From the NCBI GenBank assembly GCA_900467685.1, contig UBQX01000021.1:124001-188000 (forward strand): a DNA stretch of 64,000 bases, written 5' to 3'. Position 1 is the stretch's first letter, and the number at the start of each line of letters is the position of its first letter. This stretch comes from Hyphomicrobiales bacterium. GTDB taxonomy: Bacteria > Pseudomonadota > Alphaproteobacteria > Rhizobiales > Rhizobiaceae. The notes beneath the pieces are model-generated. The model searched no databases and was not told where the DNA came from. It saw only the letters and a program-made list of their open reading frames with translations. Of the stretch, positions 42,425 to 51,843 are shown piece by piece. Made by a program: the position numbers and the translations under genes.

Positions 42425-44494
42425 CTACCGCCCCTCGCGCCACCACATGGCAGACGCCGCGAAGAGCAGGGCGACGAGGCCGATCAGGCCGTTGAAGAGC
42501 GGCAGCGTGTCAATGCCCTTGAGCACGGATTCGCTGGTCAGGCGGAAAGCCATGCGGTCATTGCCTTCGATGCGGACATTGCCGTTGACGGTGAGGATCT
42601 GCGGCAGCGGTTCTGCGCTGCCGTCGGCCTTGGTAAGGCGCGCCACCACACCATGCGTGGCCTCAGCCATCGGCTGCAGCGTTGCCGTGGTCGAGATCTC
42701 GGACTTGAACTCGGGTGCATCCAACGCGCCGACATGGGCGAGCGCCGAGAGATCGCCATCGGTGACCTTGAAGAGACCGGTTTCGCCGACCGCGACCGAG
42801 ACCTTGTAGAGGCCCGGTTCCGAAGGCGCCAGCTTGACCTTCTCGGTCTTGCCGGAAGGGTAGGTGACCGTCGCTTCACCCGGTGCGTCACCGATGGTCT
42901 GGCGGGTGATTTCGAGGTTGCGGCCGGCGGCGCGGGCGGTCAGTGCTTCTTCCTCCAGCGCCGGCTCCTTCATCAGCCAGTAGGCGATGCGGCGATAGAG
43001 CGAGGCGTGGGGACCGCCGCCTTCGAAGCCGCGCGACCAGAGCCAGCCTTCATCGGAGAGCAGCATGGCCACCCGCCCCTCGCCGGCGCGATTGAGCACC
43101 AGAAGCGGATCGTCATTGGCGCCCTTCATCACGGCGCTGCCCTGGACATCCGAAGCCCCGATCGTACGGAACCAGCGCCCCCATTTCGGCGGCTCGCTCT
43201 CCGAGCCTTCCAAGCCTCGCGTGACGGGATGCTTCTTGCCGAGGTCGGTCAGGCGCGGATAGAAGCCCTTTTCATCCAGTTGCCCCGTCGGCTGGGCCGG
43301 AAGGATATCGGCAAGCGGCGTGTCGGCGATGGAGTTGGGGCTCGAATATTCCGGGCCCGCCGCGATCAGCAGCGCGCCGCCCTTGCGCACATATTCGGCG
43401 ATGTTGTCGTAATAGAGGATCGGCAGCACGCCGCGGTTCTGGTAGCGGTCGAAGACGATCAGGTCGAAATCCTTGATCTTGTCGACGAAAAGCTCGCGCG
43501 TCGGAAAGGCGATCAGCGACAGCTCGTTGATCGGCGTGCCGTCCTGTTTTTCCGGCGGGCGCAGAATGGTGAAATGCACGAGATCGACCAGCGCATCGGA
43601 CTTGAGCAGGTTGCGCCAGGCGCGCTCGCCCGCGTGCGGTTCGCCGGAAACGAGGAGCACGCGCAGCTTCTGCCTGATGCCGTCGATCAGCTGGACCGCC
43701 TGATTGTTCGTGGTGGTCACTTCGCCCGGAACGGATGCAACTTCGAAATCGACCACGTTCGTGCCGGCGCGGTTGAGCTTGAAATCGAAGCGCGTGTCCT
43801 TGCCGGGCTCTGCCTGCAGCGAACCCATTTCTTCGCCATTGATGCGGATCGTGACGGTGGCGGGCGTGTTGATCGGCGGACCCTCGTCAATCACGCGGAA
43901 GGTGAGTTCCTGTTGCGCGTTCACGAGGCTGAAGCGCGGCGCGCGCACAACCTCGATGCGGCGGTCGAATTCGTTGGGCCGGCCGGTGATCAACGCATGA
44001 ACGGGTGCGTTGAAGCCCGGAAGCTTGCCGGCTTCGGGAATATCATGGATCTGCCCGTCGGTGATGAAGACGGCGCCGCCGACCCGGCCCGGCGACACAT
44101 CGGAAAGCGCCGAATTCAGCGCGGTGAACGCCTTGGTCGAGGGGGACTCTTCCTCGCCGTTGTCGCGAACCTCGACGATGCGCGGCTCGATGCGGGGGAA
44201 CTTCGAGAGCCGGTCTGTCAGTTCCTTCAGCGCCGCATCCGTCTGCATCACGCGCTCGGGCAGCAACTGGCTCTGGCTGCGGTCGACGACGATGGCGACG
44301 ATGGTCGGCAGCGGCTCCCGGTTTTCGGAAACGAAGGAGGGGTTGGCGAGTGCCAGCACGAGAAGCGCCAGCGCCAGCGCGCGCGGCCATGCCCCGCGCA
44401 TCTGCCGGAAGAGGCCAAAGCCGGCGAGCAGCGCCGCGACGATGCCGATCGTGATCATGGCCCAGAGGGGCAAGAGGGGAGCAATGGTGATCAT
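42425..44494 (-). CDS. Membrane protein with VWA-like and glutamine-amidotransferase-like domains
   Basis: 689 residues. Two N-terminal helices (AMITIGIVAALLAGFGLFRQ, ALALALLVLALANPSF), a VWA-like stretch (IVAIVVDRSQSQLLPERVMQ, VFITDGQIHDIPE), a Rossmann-like region (DLIVFDRYQNRGVLPILYYD, GGALLIAAGPEYSS) as in GATase-1-like folds without a catalytic Cys, and a C-terminal helix (LPLFNGLIGLVALLFAASAMWW). Fourth gene of the MoxR operon, one base after the BatA-like gene. Thought to form a complex with the other three, perhaps in envelope stress or metal insertion; the true role is unknown. Confidence 0.85.
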   Translation of the reverse strand: MITIAPLLPLWAMITIGIVAALLAGFGLFRQMRGAWPRALALALLVLALANPSFVSENREPLPTIVAIVVDRSQSQLLPERVMQTDAALKELTDRLSKFPRIEPRIVEVRDNGEEESPSTKAFTALNSALSDVSPGRVGGAVFITDGQIHDIPEAGKLPGFNAPVHALITGRPNEFDRRIEVVRAPRFSLVNAQQELTFRVIDEGPPINTPATVTIRINGEEMGSLQAEPGKDTRFDFKLNRAGTNVVDFEVASVPGEVTTTNNQAVQLIDGIRQKLRVLLVSGEPHAGERAWRNLLKSDALVDLVHFTILRPPEKQDGTPINELSLIAFPTRELFVDKIKDFDLIVFDRYQNRGVLPILYYDNIAEYVRKGGALLIAAGPEYSSPNSIADTPLADILPAQPTGQLDEKGFYPRLTDLGKKHPVTRGLEGSESEPPKWGRWFRTIGASDVQGSAVMKGANDDPLLVLNRAGEGRVAMLLSDEGWLWSRGFEGGGPHASLYRRIAYWLMKEPALEEEALTARAAGRNLEITRQTIGDAPGEATVTYPSGKTEKVKLAPSEPGLYKVSVAVGETGLFKVTDGDLSALAHVGALDAPEFKSEISTTATLQPMAEATHGVVARLTKADGSAEPLPQILTVNGNVRIEGNDRMAFRLTSESVLKGIDTLPLFNGLIGLVALLFAASAMWWREGR

Positions 44495-44495
44495 G

Positions 44496-47294
44496 TCATT
44501 GCCCCAGCCGTTCCAGCAGGGCCGGAATATGGACCTGATCCGCCTTGTAGTTGCCGGTCAGCATGTACATCACGATGTTGACGCCGGCGCGGAAGGCCAT
44601 TTCGCGCTGCCTCTCGTCGGGCGGCACGGTCGGCAGCAGCGGGTTGCCGGAGCGGTCGGTCGCCCAGGCACCGGCGAAGTCATTGCCTGTGATCAGGATC
44701 GGCGACACGCCGTCACCGCTTTGCACGGGGCGGGCGGAATCGCGCTTGGAATCGCCGCTGGATTCGATCCAGAGCGGGCTACCCGCGTAGCGGCCGGCAA
44801 AGTTCTGCAGCAGATAGAAGGATTTCGTCAGAACATGGTTGTGCGGTACGGGCTCGAGTGCGGGAATGTCGAGGCTGCCAAGGATCGCCTGCAGGCGCTG
44901 CGTATTGGCGCTGGTGCCTGCGCCTTCGAGACTGGTGTCCTGGTCGCGCGTGTCGAAGACGACGGTGCCGCCGGCGCGCATATAGGCGTCTATCCGGTTG
45001 ATCGCATCCTGTGTCGGCATCGGCGCTGTTGCGGTGACCGGCCAATAGATGAAGGGATAGAAGGCAAGCTCGTCGGTCGCGATATCGAGGCCGACCGGAT
45101 CGCCCGGTTCAAGCGAGGTACGGTAGCGGATGAAGTCGGAGAGACCCATGAGCCCGGCCTGCGAGATGCGATCGACATCCGCCTCGCCGGTGCGGACATA
45201 GGCAAAATGGGTGGTGTCGAGGGCGGCCACGATTTTCTGGTCGCCGGGCTTTGCATCGTCTGCCGCGCGCAGGTCGTGCGGCATCAGCGCAAGTGCGGTT
45301 CCGAGCGCTAACACGAGTGCGGCAGCCGCGCCGGCGCGGCGGCGGGGCAGGAGCCCGGACAGCGCGCCGCCAAGGACGAGGACAATGATGGAATCGGCCG
45401 CCAGCAGCAGGAAGGCCATGAGCAGCAGCGCCGGACGCAGTTCGGTCATGCCGGAATCGGCCAGTCGCTCCGTCTTCACGGCCACGCCCTGCGGCGCGAA
45501 ATCGATGGGCGCGAGCTGGTCGCCGGGACGGAACAGGTTGAGCGCGGTGAACCCTTCTTCCGAACCATAGAGACCGGGCGGATTTTCAAAGCCGGGAACC
45601 GGCGTCTTGCCGGCAACGAGCGTCAGTGGCTTGGCGCGGGCGGTATCGTCTGTCAGCGCGCCATGGGCGTTGAGGAGCCGGAAGGGGCTCAGCGTCTGTG
45701 TCTTGTCGGCGGCCGTCTCGCCGTGCGCCCGCGACAGCTGGGTGATGCGGCGGAGCATCTCGACGAAATTGCCGGAAAGCGCGAGGTTCGACCAGCTCGT
45801 GTCGGCGCTGGTGTGGAAGAGCACGATCTGGCCGGCCTCCAGCTTCTTGGCGGTTACCAGCGGCGTGCCGTCAGCCAGGCTTGCCCATGTGTGTTCGGCG
45901 AGCGTCGGGGAGGGGTTGGCCAGAACCTGCCGCGTCACCGTCACGCCGTCCGGTTTCGGCAGTCCGGCAAAGGGGCTCTTGTCCGAGAAGGGAGCAAGCG
46001 GCTGCGGCTCGCTCCAGGAGAGCGCGCCGCCGAGCGCGCGTTCGCCCTGGCGCAGGTCCACCGGCACGAGCGGGTCGCCGGCGGGGGCTGCGGCAAGGCG
46101 GGGGCCTGCGAAACGCACGAGCATGCCCCCGGTCTTGATCCAGTCCAGCATCGGCTGGTAGGCCGATTCCGGCAGCTTGCCGATATCGGCGAGAATGATG
46201 ATCGAGGGCTTTTCGGCAATCAGCGCGGGGATGGCCTTGGCGAGATCGGCTTCATCCGGCTCGGTGATGTCCGCATAGGGCGAGAGTGCGCGCTTGATAT
46301 AATAGAGCGGCGACAGAAGCGGCTGCGACAGGAAGCGCGTGTCGCCGCTCAGCAGGCCGATGCGCCGGCGCTTGAAGTTGTTGTCGAGCATGTAGGTACC
46401 GCCCGCCTGCGGGCTCACCGACAAAGCGACGCGGGCGAAATCGTTGCGCAGCTCGATCGGCGCATCGATGGTTCCCGTCGCGACCGTCTCGCCGTCCTTG
46501 AAATCCGCCTTGCCGGTTAGGAGAACACGGCCTTTTTCGTCCATCGCGTCCATGACCATCGTCTCCGCGCCCCTGGAAAAGGGCCGCGTGACAGTAACCT
46601 TGGTGGCGTCGATGTCGTTCCGGACGTCGGTGATCGCGGCAATCGCCTGCCTTGAAGTGTAAAGCCGCGCTTCAGCAGGTTTCAGACCTCCGGCGAGTGT
46701 GGCGAAGTCGCCGTCCTTGCCGGCCTTGATGCCGCTAGAGATGAAGGCGAGCGTTCCCGGCGTTGTCTCGATGGCGGTCGCGAGGCTGGCGAAGGCCGCC
46801 TTGCGGTCGGCCTCGAGCGGGCGCGGTTCTGCGGCCTTCAGCCGTGTCAGAGCGGCATCAGGGGAGGTCGGCACCGGGTCGTTGACCGGCTCGGCCGTGA
46901 ATGTGAGGGACACGGGCACGTCGTTGCGGGCGGCCTGCTCGATCAGGCTTTCGGCGGTGGCGATCCGGTCCGGCCAGTCGGGCGCGGAGGCCCAGTCATT
47001 GTCGATGACCAGTGCCAGAGGACCCGCCTTCGAAAGCGAGCTGTGATGCGGGTCGAGCACCGGCCCGGAGAGCGCCAGAATGACGAGGGCCGCAAGCAGC
47101 ATGCGCAGCGCGGTCAGCCACCACGGGCTCTTCGCGGGCGTTTCCTCGCGTTTGGCAATGCGGGCGAGAATGGCGAGCGGCGGGAAGATCTCGCGGGCAG
47201 GGCGCGGCGGCGTGACGCGCAGCAGCCACCAGATCGCGGGAAGGGCCGCGAGCGCGACCAGCAGGATCGGATTGGCGAAGCTTAGAGCACCCAT
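44496..47294 (-). CDS. BatA-like membrane protein with DUF4159
   Basis: 932 residues. BatA-type N terminus (FANPILLVALAALPAIWWLL, PPLAILARI, PWWLTALRMLLAALVILALSG), a VWA-like region, two further helices near 640-690, and a C-terminal DUF4159 (from about 710: THFAYVRTGEADVDRISQAG, GGTVVFDTRDQD, DFAGAWATDRSGN). Its start overlaps the DUF58 stop (TGATG). Conserved in this operon across alphaproteobacteria. Confidence 0.87.
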   Translation of the reverse strand: MGALSFANPILLVALAALPAIWWLLRVTPPRPAREIFPPLAILARIAKREETPAKSPWWLTALRMLLAALVILALSGPVLDPHHSSLSKAGPLALVIDNDWASAPDWPDRIATAESLIEQAARNDVPVSLTFTAEPVNDPVPTSPDAALTRLKAAEPRPLEADRKAAFASLATAIETTPGTLAFISSGIKAGKDGDFATLAGGLKPAEARLYTSRQAIAAITDVRNDIDATKVTVTRPFSRGAETMVMDAMDEKGRVLLTGKADFKDGETVATGTIDAPIELRNDFARVALSVSPQAGGTYMLDNNFKRRRIGLLSGDTRFLSQPLLSPLYYIKRALSPYADITEPDEADLAKAIPALIAEKPSIIILADIGKLPESAYQPMLDWIKTGGMLVRFAGPRLAAAPAGDPLVPVDLRQGERALGGALSWSEPQPLAPFSDKSPFAGLPKPDGVTVTRQVLANPSPTLAEHTWASLADGTPLVTAKKLEAGQIVLFHTSADTSWSNLALSGNFVEMLRRITQLSRAHGETAADKTQTLSPFRLLNAHGALTDDTARAKPLTLVAGKTPVPGFENPPGLYGSEEGFTALNLFRPGDQLAPIDFAPQGVAVKTERLADSGMTELRPALLLMAFLLLAADSIIVLVLGGALSGLLPRRRAGAAAALVLALGTALALMPHDLRAADDAKPGDQKIVAALDTTHFAYVRTGEADVDRISQAGLMGLSDFIRYRTSLEPGDPVGLDIATDELAFYPFIYWPVTATAPMPTQDAINRIDAYMRAGGTVVFDTRDQDTSLEGAGTSANTQRLQAILGSLDIPALEPVPHNHVLTKSFYLLQNFAGRYAGSPLWIESSGDSKRDSARPVQSGDGVSPILITGNDFAGAWATDRSGNPLLPTVPPDERQREMAFRAGVNIVMYMLTGNYKADQVHIPALLERLGQ

Positions 47295-48196
47295 CAGCGC
47301 GGGCTCCCCTGTCCGGAGAGATAGATATGCGCGGAGACCAGCGCTTCGGAGGCCGGGCGGTCGGTCGAATGGCGGATCAGCGACCAGCCGATATGGCGCA
47401 GCTCCGCGCCCAGAGCGTCGCGGCTCGCCGCATAGGCTCGGCGATAGTCCTCGGCCAGAACCTCGGCGCGGCCGGCTGTGAACTTCTCGCCGGTTTCCGG
47501 ATCGGTGAATTCGGTGCGGCCGGCATAGGGGAAGTCGGCCTCCGCCGGGTCCGCCACCATGATCAGCGTGCCGCGCAGCCCGCGGCTCGCCAGCGGCGCG
47601 ATGCGCGCCATGATCTGTTCCAGCGGGTCGAGGAAATCGCCGATCAGCACGATCTCGCTCGAACCCCGGATCATCGATGTGTCCGGCAGGCCGCTGACAT
47701 TGTCCGCGAAGGCGAGGGCGGTGGCCAGCCGTTCGGCGGCGTTGCGGGCCGCAATCGGCTCCATGAGACCCGGCGACCCGATGCGTTCGCCGGAGCGGGC
47801 GAGCACTTCGGCCAGTGCCAGCATCAGAACGAGCGCACGGCTTTCCTTCGACACCTGACCGAGGCGGGAGCGGTACATCATGGAGCCCGAAAGATCAGCC
47901 CAGAGCCAGACCGTGTGCGCGGCCTGCCATTCCTTGTCGCGGACGTAGGTATGATCGTCGCGGGCCGATCGGCGCCAGTCGATGCGGGCCATGTCTTCGC
48001 CCGGCGAATAGGGGCGGAACTGCCAGAAATTCTCGCCGATGCCGCGCCGTCTACGTCCGTGCCAACCGGCGCTTACCGTATTGGCGATGCGGCGGGCTTC
48101 GACAAGGCAGTCGGGCACTAGCGCTGCGCGCGCCTTCGCACGGGCGAGGATTTCCGCTCCGCCCGTACGCTCGACTGACTGGCCGATTGGCGCCAT
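47294..48196 (-). CDS. DUF58 protein
   Basis: 300 residues with the DUF58 core GRRRRGIGENFWQFRPYSPGEDMARIDWRRSARDDHTYVRDKEWQ and a VWA-like tail (VWLWADLSGSMMYRSRLGQV, EIVLIGDFLDPL). These proteins accompany MoxR ATPases and are thought to act on client proteins together with them. It lies 9 bp after moxR and overlaps the next gene. Confidence 0.9.
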   Translation of the reverse strand: MAPIGQSVERTGGAEILARAKARAALVPDCLVEARRIANTVSAGWHGRRRRGIGENFWQFRPYSPGEDMARIDWRRSARDDHTYVRDKEWQAAHTVWLWADLSGSMMYRSRLGQVSKESRALVLMLALAEVLARSGERIGSPGLMEPIAARNAAERLATALAFADNVSGLPDTSMIRGSSEIVLIGDFLDPLEQIMARIAPLASRGLRGTLIMVADPAEADFPYAGRTEFTDPETGEKFTAGRAEVLAEDYRRAYAASRDALGAELRHIGWSLIRHSTDRPASEALVSAHIYLSGQGSPR

Positions 48197-48205
48197 TCCT
48201 ATTCC

Positions 48206-49210
48206 TTACTTCCCGCCAACGATGCCGGCGATGACAGACTTCACGGTCATGCCTTCCGCACGCGCTGCGAATGTCAGCGCCATACGATGCTGCAATACGG
48301 CTTCGGCAATGGCGTGGACGTCATCGACGGAGGGCGCAAGCCGACCTTCGTAGAGCGCGCGGGCGCGGGTGGCGAGCATCAGCGCCTGGCCGGCACGCGG
48401 GCCGGGGCCCCAGGAGACGTTGCGATTGGTGATCTCGTTGCCGTGGCCGGGACGGGCAGCGCGCACGAGGTTGAGGATCGCCTCGACCACGGTTTCGCCA
48501 ACCGGCATTTTGCGGATGAGGCCCTGGATCTCGGCAAGACGATTGGCGTCGATGACGCGGCCGGCGGTGCGCTCGGCAACGCCGGTGGTTTCCAGCAGGA
48601 TTTGCCGTTCGGCCGCGAGTTCCGGATAGGGCACGTCGACCTGCATGAGGAAACGGTCGAGCTGCGCTTCGGGCAGCGGATAGGTGCCTTCCTGTTCCAG
48701 CGGGTTCTGGGTCGCGAGCACATGGAAGGGGCGGGGCAGGTCGAGCCGCTTGCCGGCGACCGAGACGTGATATTCCTGCATGGCCTGCAACAGCGCCGAC
48801 TGCGTGCGCGGCGAGGCGCGGTTGATTTCGTCCGCCATCAGAAGCTGCGTAAAGATCGGACCCTGAATGAAGCGGAAGGAGCGCTTGCCAGCCTCGTCCT
48901 GGTCCATGACTTCGGAGCCGAGAATATCGGCGGGCATCAGGTCAGGCGTGAACTGCACGCGGGCGGCGTCCAAGCCCAGCACGGAGCCGAGGGTCGTCAC
49001 GAGCTTGGTCTTGGCCAGACCCGGCACGCCGACGAGCAGCGCATGGCCGCCGGAGAGCACGGCGAGCAAAGTCTGCTCGACAACGGCTTCCTGACCGAAG
49101 ATGACCTTGGCGACTTCCTGGCGGATCGCGGCAATATCGGCGAGCGCGCTTTCGGCGGCGGCCACCATGGCGGCTTCGTCGATGGGTTCGCTGGTTGTCA
49201 CGGCCGTCAT
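48206..49210 (-). CDS. MoxR-family AAA+ ATPase
   Basis: 334 residues. Walker A-like LLVGVPGLAKTKLV, Walker B LLMADEINRASPRTQSALLQ, sensor ATQNPLEQEGTYPLPEAQLDRF and the MoxR lid domain. A chaperone-like ATPase that works with DUF58/VWA partners. First gene of the four-gene minus-strand operon (48206 to 42425). Divergent from DUF1285. Confidence 0.93.
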   Translation of the reverse strand: MTAVTTSEPIDEAAMVAAAESALADIAAIRQEVAKVIFGQEAVVEQTLLAVLSGGHALLVGVPGLAKTKLVTTLGSVLGLDAARVQFTPDLMPADILGSEVMDQDEAGKRSFRFIQGPIFTQLLMADEINRASPRTQSALLQAMQEYHVSVAGKRLDLPRPFHVLATQNPLEQEGTYPLPEAQLDRFLMQVDVPYPELAAERQILLETTGVAERTAGRVIDANRLAEIQGLIRKMPVGETVVEAILNLVRAARPGHGNEITNRNVSWGPGPRAGQALMLATRARALYEGRLAPSVDDVHAIAEAVLQHRMALTFAARAEGMTVKSVIAGIVGGK

Positions 49211-49361
49211 GCGGCTTTCTCCTCAAGGTCTTGGCTGCTTCAGTTCGAATCGAACCGAAACAGTGGTCTGATCGTTTCCTCCTAACTTATAGCGCGCAGG
49301 CGGGCTGACAAGCGCAGGCGGAGTGACTATTTGACTTCTGACGGTAAACCGGGACCAAACA

Positions 49362-49973
49362 ATGGCGGATGACAGGCTGGACAAGGCGGGCGATGCGGCG
49401 GGGCTGGCGGCGATGATTTCGCGGGCGGCGGATCCGAAACGCGGGCTTCCGCCCGTGGATCGCTGGAATCCGCCCTTTTGCGGCGATATCGACATGGAAA
49501 TCCGCGCCGACGGCACCTGGTTCTATATGGGAACGCCGATTGGTCGCGAGGCGCTGGTGCGGCTCTTCTCTACGGTTCTGCGCCGGGACGAGGACGGCAA
49601 GACCTATCTCGTCACGCCTGTGGAAAAGGTCGGCATCCGCGTCGAGGACGCACCGTTTTTGGGCGTGGAGATGACGCGGACGGAGCGCGATGGCGAACAG
49701 GTGCTTACGTTCCGGACCAATGTCGGCGATATTGCCGAGGCGGGACTGGAGCATGTGTTGCGCTTCGAGATTGCCGGGGAGCGGTGCGAGCTGAAGCCTT
49801 ATCTCCATGTTCGCGGGCGTCTGGAGGCGCTGGTGTCGCGCGCCGTGATGTACGATCTGGTCGAGCTGGGCGAGGTCGTGGAGATCGAAGGCAAGGCCAT
49901 GTTTGCGGTTCGCTCCGGCGGGGTCGTCTTCCCCGTCATGCCGGCCGACGAGCTGGAGAGGCTCTCGCAATGA
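49362..49973 (+). CDS. DUF1285 protein
   Basis: 203 residues. PPVDRWNPPFCGDIDMEIRADGTWFYMGTPIGREALVRLFSTVLR is the DUF1285 signature, usual length for the family. Soluble and beta-rich, function unknown. The next gene starts inside its stop codon (ATGA), and the block DUF1285-Nudix-cca beside moxR is common in rhizobia. Confidence 0.9.
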   Translation: MADDRLDKAGDAAGLAAMISRAADPKRGLPPVDRWNPPFCGDIDMEIRADGTWFYMGTPIGREALVRLFSTVLRRDEDGKTYLVTPVEKVGIRVEDAPFLGVEMTRTERDGEQVLTFRTNVGDIAEAGLEHVLRFEIAGERCELKPYLHVRGRLEALVSRAVMYDLVELGEVVEIEGKAMFAVRSGGVVFPVMPADELERLSQ

Positions 49974-50599
49974 GCCTCTATTCGGCCGAAGAATTCCGCC
50001 GCCGGGCATTGCGTCAGGTCGGCGAGCCGGAGGGGCTCGATTGGGCCGATCACAGCGATATTCTCTTGAATCCCGATATTGTCGGTCAGTTGCAGCAACT
50101 CAGGCTGCGCGATGCGGCCGTTCTGGTGCCGGTGATCGATGACGGTCCGGATGCGCGGATGATCCTGACGCAACGGACCTCGAAACTGCGCAAGCATTCG
50201 GGGCAGGTCGCCTTCCCAGGCGGGGCCATCGATCCGGAGGATGTGTCTGCCGAGGCTGCAGCGCTGCGCGAGGCGGAGGAGGAAATCGGGCTCCAGCCGG
50301 ATTTCGTCGAGACCATCGCGCGCCTGCCGGACTACAAGACCTTTACCGGTTTTTCGATCACGCCGGTCATGGCCGTGGTGAAGCCCGGCTTTCAATTGAG
50401 GATCAACCCGGATGAGGTCGATCATGTGTTCGAAGTGCCGCTGTCGTTTCTGATGAATGACGAGAACCACATTCTCGACAGCCGCACCTGGGACGGCGGC
50501 GAGCGCTTCTTCTATCGAATGCCCTATCAGGACTGGAACATCTGGGGTGTCACTGCAGGGATCCTGCACACCGCCTGGGAAAGATTATACGCATGGTGA
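49970..50599 (+). CDS. CoA pyrophosphatase (Nudix)
   Basis: 209 residues. The Nudix box (GGAIDPEDVSAEAAALREAEEEIGL) with the upstream CoA-specific motif (LTQRTSKLRKHSGQVAFPGG) marks the NudL/PCD1-type enzymes that split CoA and oxidised CoA to phosphopantetheine and ADP. It overlaps DUF1285 by four bases and cca by seven. Confidence 0.9.
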   Translation: MSLYSAEEFRRRALRQVGEPEGLDWADHSDILLNPDIVGQLQQLRLRDAAVLVPVIDDGPDARMILTQRTSKLRKHSGQVAFPGGAIDPEDVSAEAAALREAEEEIGLQPDFVETIARLPDYKTFTGFSITPVMAVVKPGFQLRINPDEVDHVFEVPLSFLMNDENHILDSRTWDGGERFFYRMPYQDWNIWGVTAGILHTAWERLYAW

Positions 50600-51843
50600 A
50601 TGTCGCAAACGAGGCTTGGTTCAACGCGCCGGACCTGAAGAAGGCCATGGCGCTTCTGAACGCCGATGGCGGGGAAGGGCGGATTGCCGGCGGCGCGGTG
50701 CGTAACAGTCTCATGGGGATTGCGATTGCCGATGTCGACCTTGCCACCACGCTCAAGCCCGAAGCGGTGATCGAGCGGGCGAAGGCGGCGGGCATCAAGG
50801 CTATTCCGACGGGCATCGATCATGGCACGGTGACGCTCGTCATCGACCGCCGTCCCTTCGAGATCACGACGCTGCGTCGCGATGTGACGACCGACGGACG
50901 TCGCGCTGAAGTCGCCTTCACCGATGACTGGCATGAGGATGCCAGCCGCCGGGACCTGACAATCAACGGGCTCTATGCGGATGCGAAGGGCGAGGTCATC
51001 GATCTGGTCGACGGGCTTGCCGATATCGAGACGCGCACCGTCCGCTTCATCGGCGACGCGGAAACGCGCATCCGCGAGGATTATCTGCGCATCCTGCGCT
51101 ATTTCCGCTTCTTCGCCTTCTACGGTTCCGGCCGGCCGGACGCGGCGGCACTGCGCGCCATGGCGCGGGAGAAAGAGGGGCTGAAGAAGCTGTCGGCGGA
51201 ACGTGTCTGGTCGGAGCTGAAGAAGCTGCTCTCGGCGGAAGATCCGGGCCGGGCGCTGTTGTGGATGCGCACTGCAGGCATTCTGACGATGATCCTTCCC
51301 GAGACGGAAAAGTGGGGTATCGATGAGGTGCCGGGGCTGATCGCGGCCGAGCGGGCATTCGGCTGGACGCCCGATCCGCTCCTGCGGCTCGCCGCCATGG
51401 TCCCGCCGGATGTCGAAAGGCTTGCGGCCATGGCCGAGCGTCTGAGGCTTTCGAAGCAGGAATCCGCCTTCTTTGCCGAATGGGCGGCTTCGCCGAAAAT
51501 CCCGGAGAAAATTGCGGCGACCGCGTTTCGCCGGATGCTTTACCGCTCCGGCAAGGGCGGCGTGATCGTGCGTCTGAAGCTGCAGCTCGCCATCGTCCGG
51601 GCAAAGGCGGAAGGTGATACCGCGCTGATGCCGGAGGTTGCTCGGTTGAGCGCCTTGCTGTGTGAAGCGGCAAGCTGGGTGAAGCCGCTCTTCCCGCTTT
51701 CGGGCGCCGATGTGCTGGCCAAGGGCGTATCGCCCGGCCCTCGGGTCGGAGAGCTTCTCGGCAAGCTGGAAGAAGAATGGCTGGCCGGCGATTTCAATAC
51801 CGAAAAGCCGGCGCTGCTTGCAAGGCTTGACGCCTTATTGTGA
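50593..51843 (+). CDS. cca: CCA-adding tRNA nucleotidyltransferase
   Basis: 416 residues. The class II nucleotidyltransferase head is clear: IAGGAVRNSLMGIAIADVDLATTLKP with the two acidic residues of DVD, RRPFEITTLRRDV, RRDLTINGLYAD and EDYLRILRYFRFFA. It adds or repairs the 3' CCA of tRNAs. Last gene of the DUF1285 operon; its stop overlaps the convergent diguanylate cyclase gene by nine bases. Confidence 0.93.
   Translation: MVNVANEAWFNAPDLKKAMALLNADGGEGRIAGGAVRNSLMGIAIADVDLATTLKPEAVIERAKAAGIKAIPTGIDHGTVTLVIDRRPFEITTLRRDVTTDGRRAEVAFTDDWHEDASRRDLTINGLYADAKGEVIDLVDGLADIETRTVRFIGDAETRIREDYLRILRYFRFFAFYGSGRPDAAALRAMAREKEGLKKLSAERVWSELKKLLSAEDPGRALLWMRTAGILTMILPETEKWGIDEVPGLIAAERAFGWTPDPLLRLAAMVPPDVERLAAMAERLRLSKQESAFFAEWAASPKIPEKIAATAFRRMLYRSGKGGVIVRLKLQLAIVRAKAEGDTALMPEVARLSALLCEAASWVKPLFPLSGADVLAKGVSPGPRVGELLGKLEEEWLAGDFNTEKPALLARLDALL

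Noticed and set aside
42221..44581. 786-codon plus-strand frame through LysR end and GATase-like gene
   Set aside because: Shadow frame that crosses the end of one real gene and runs antisense to another.
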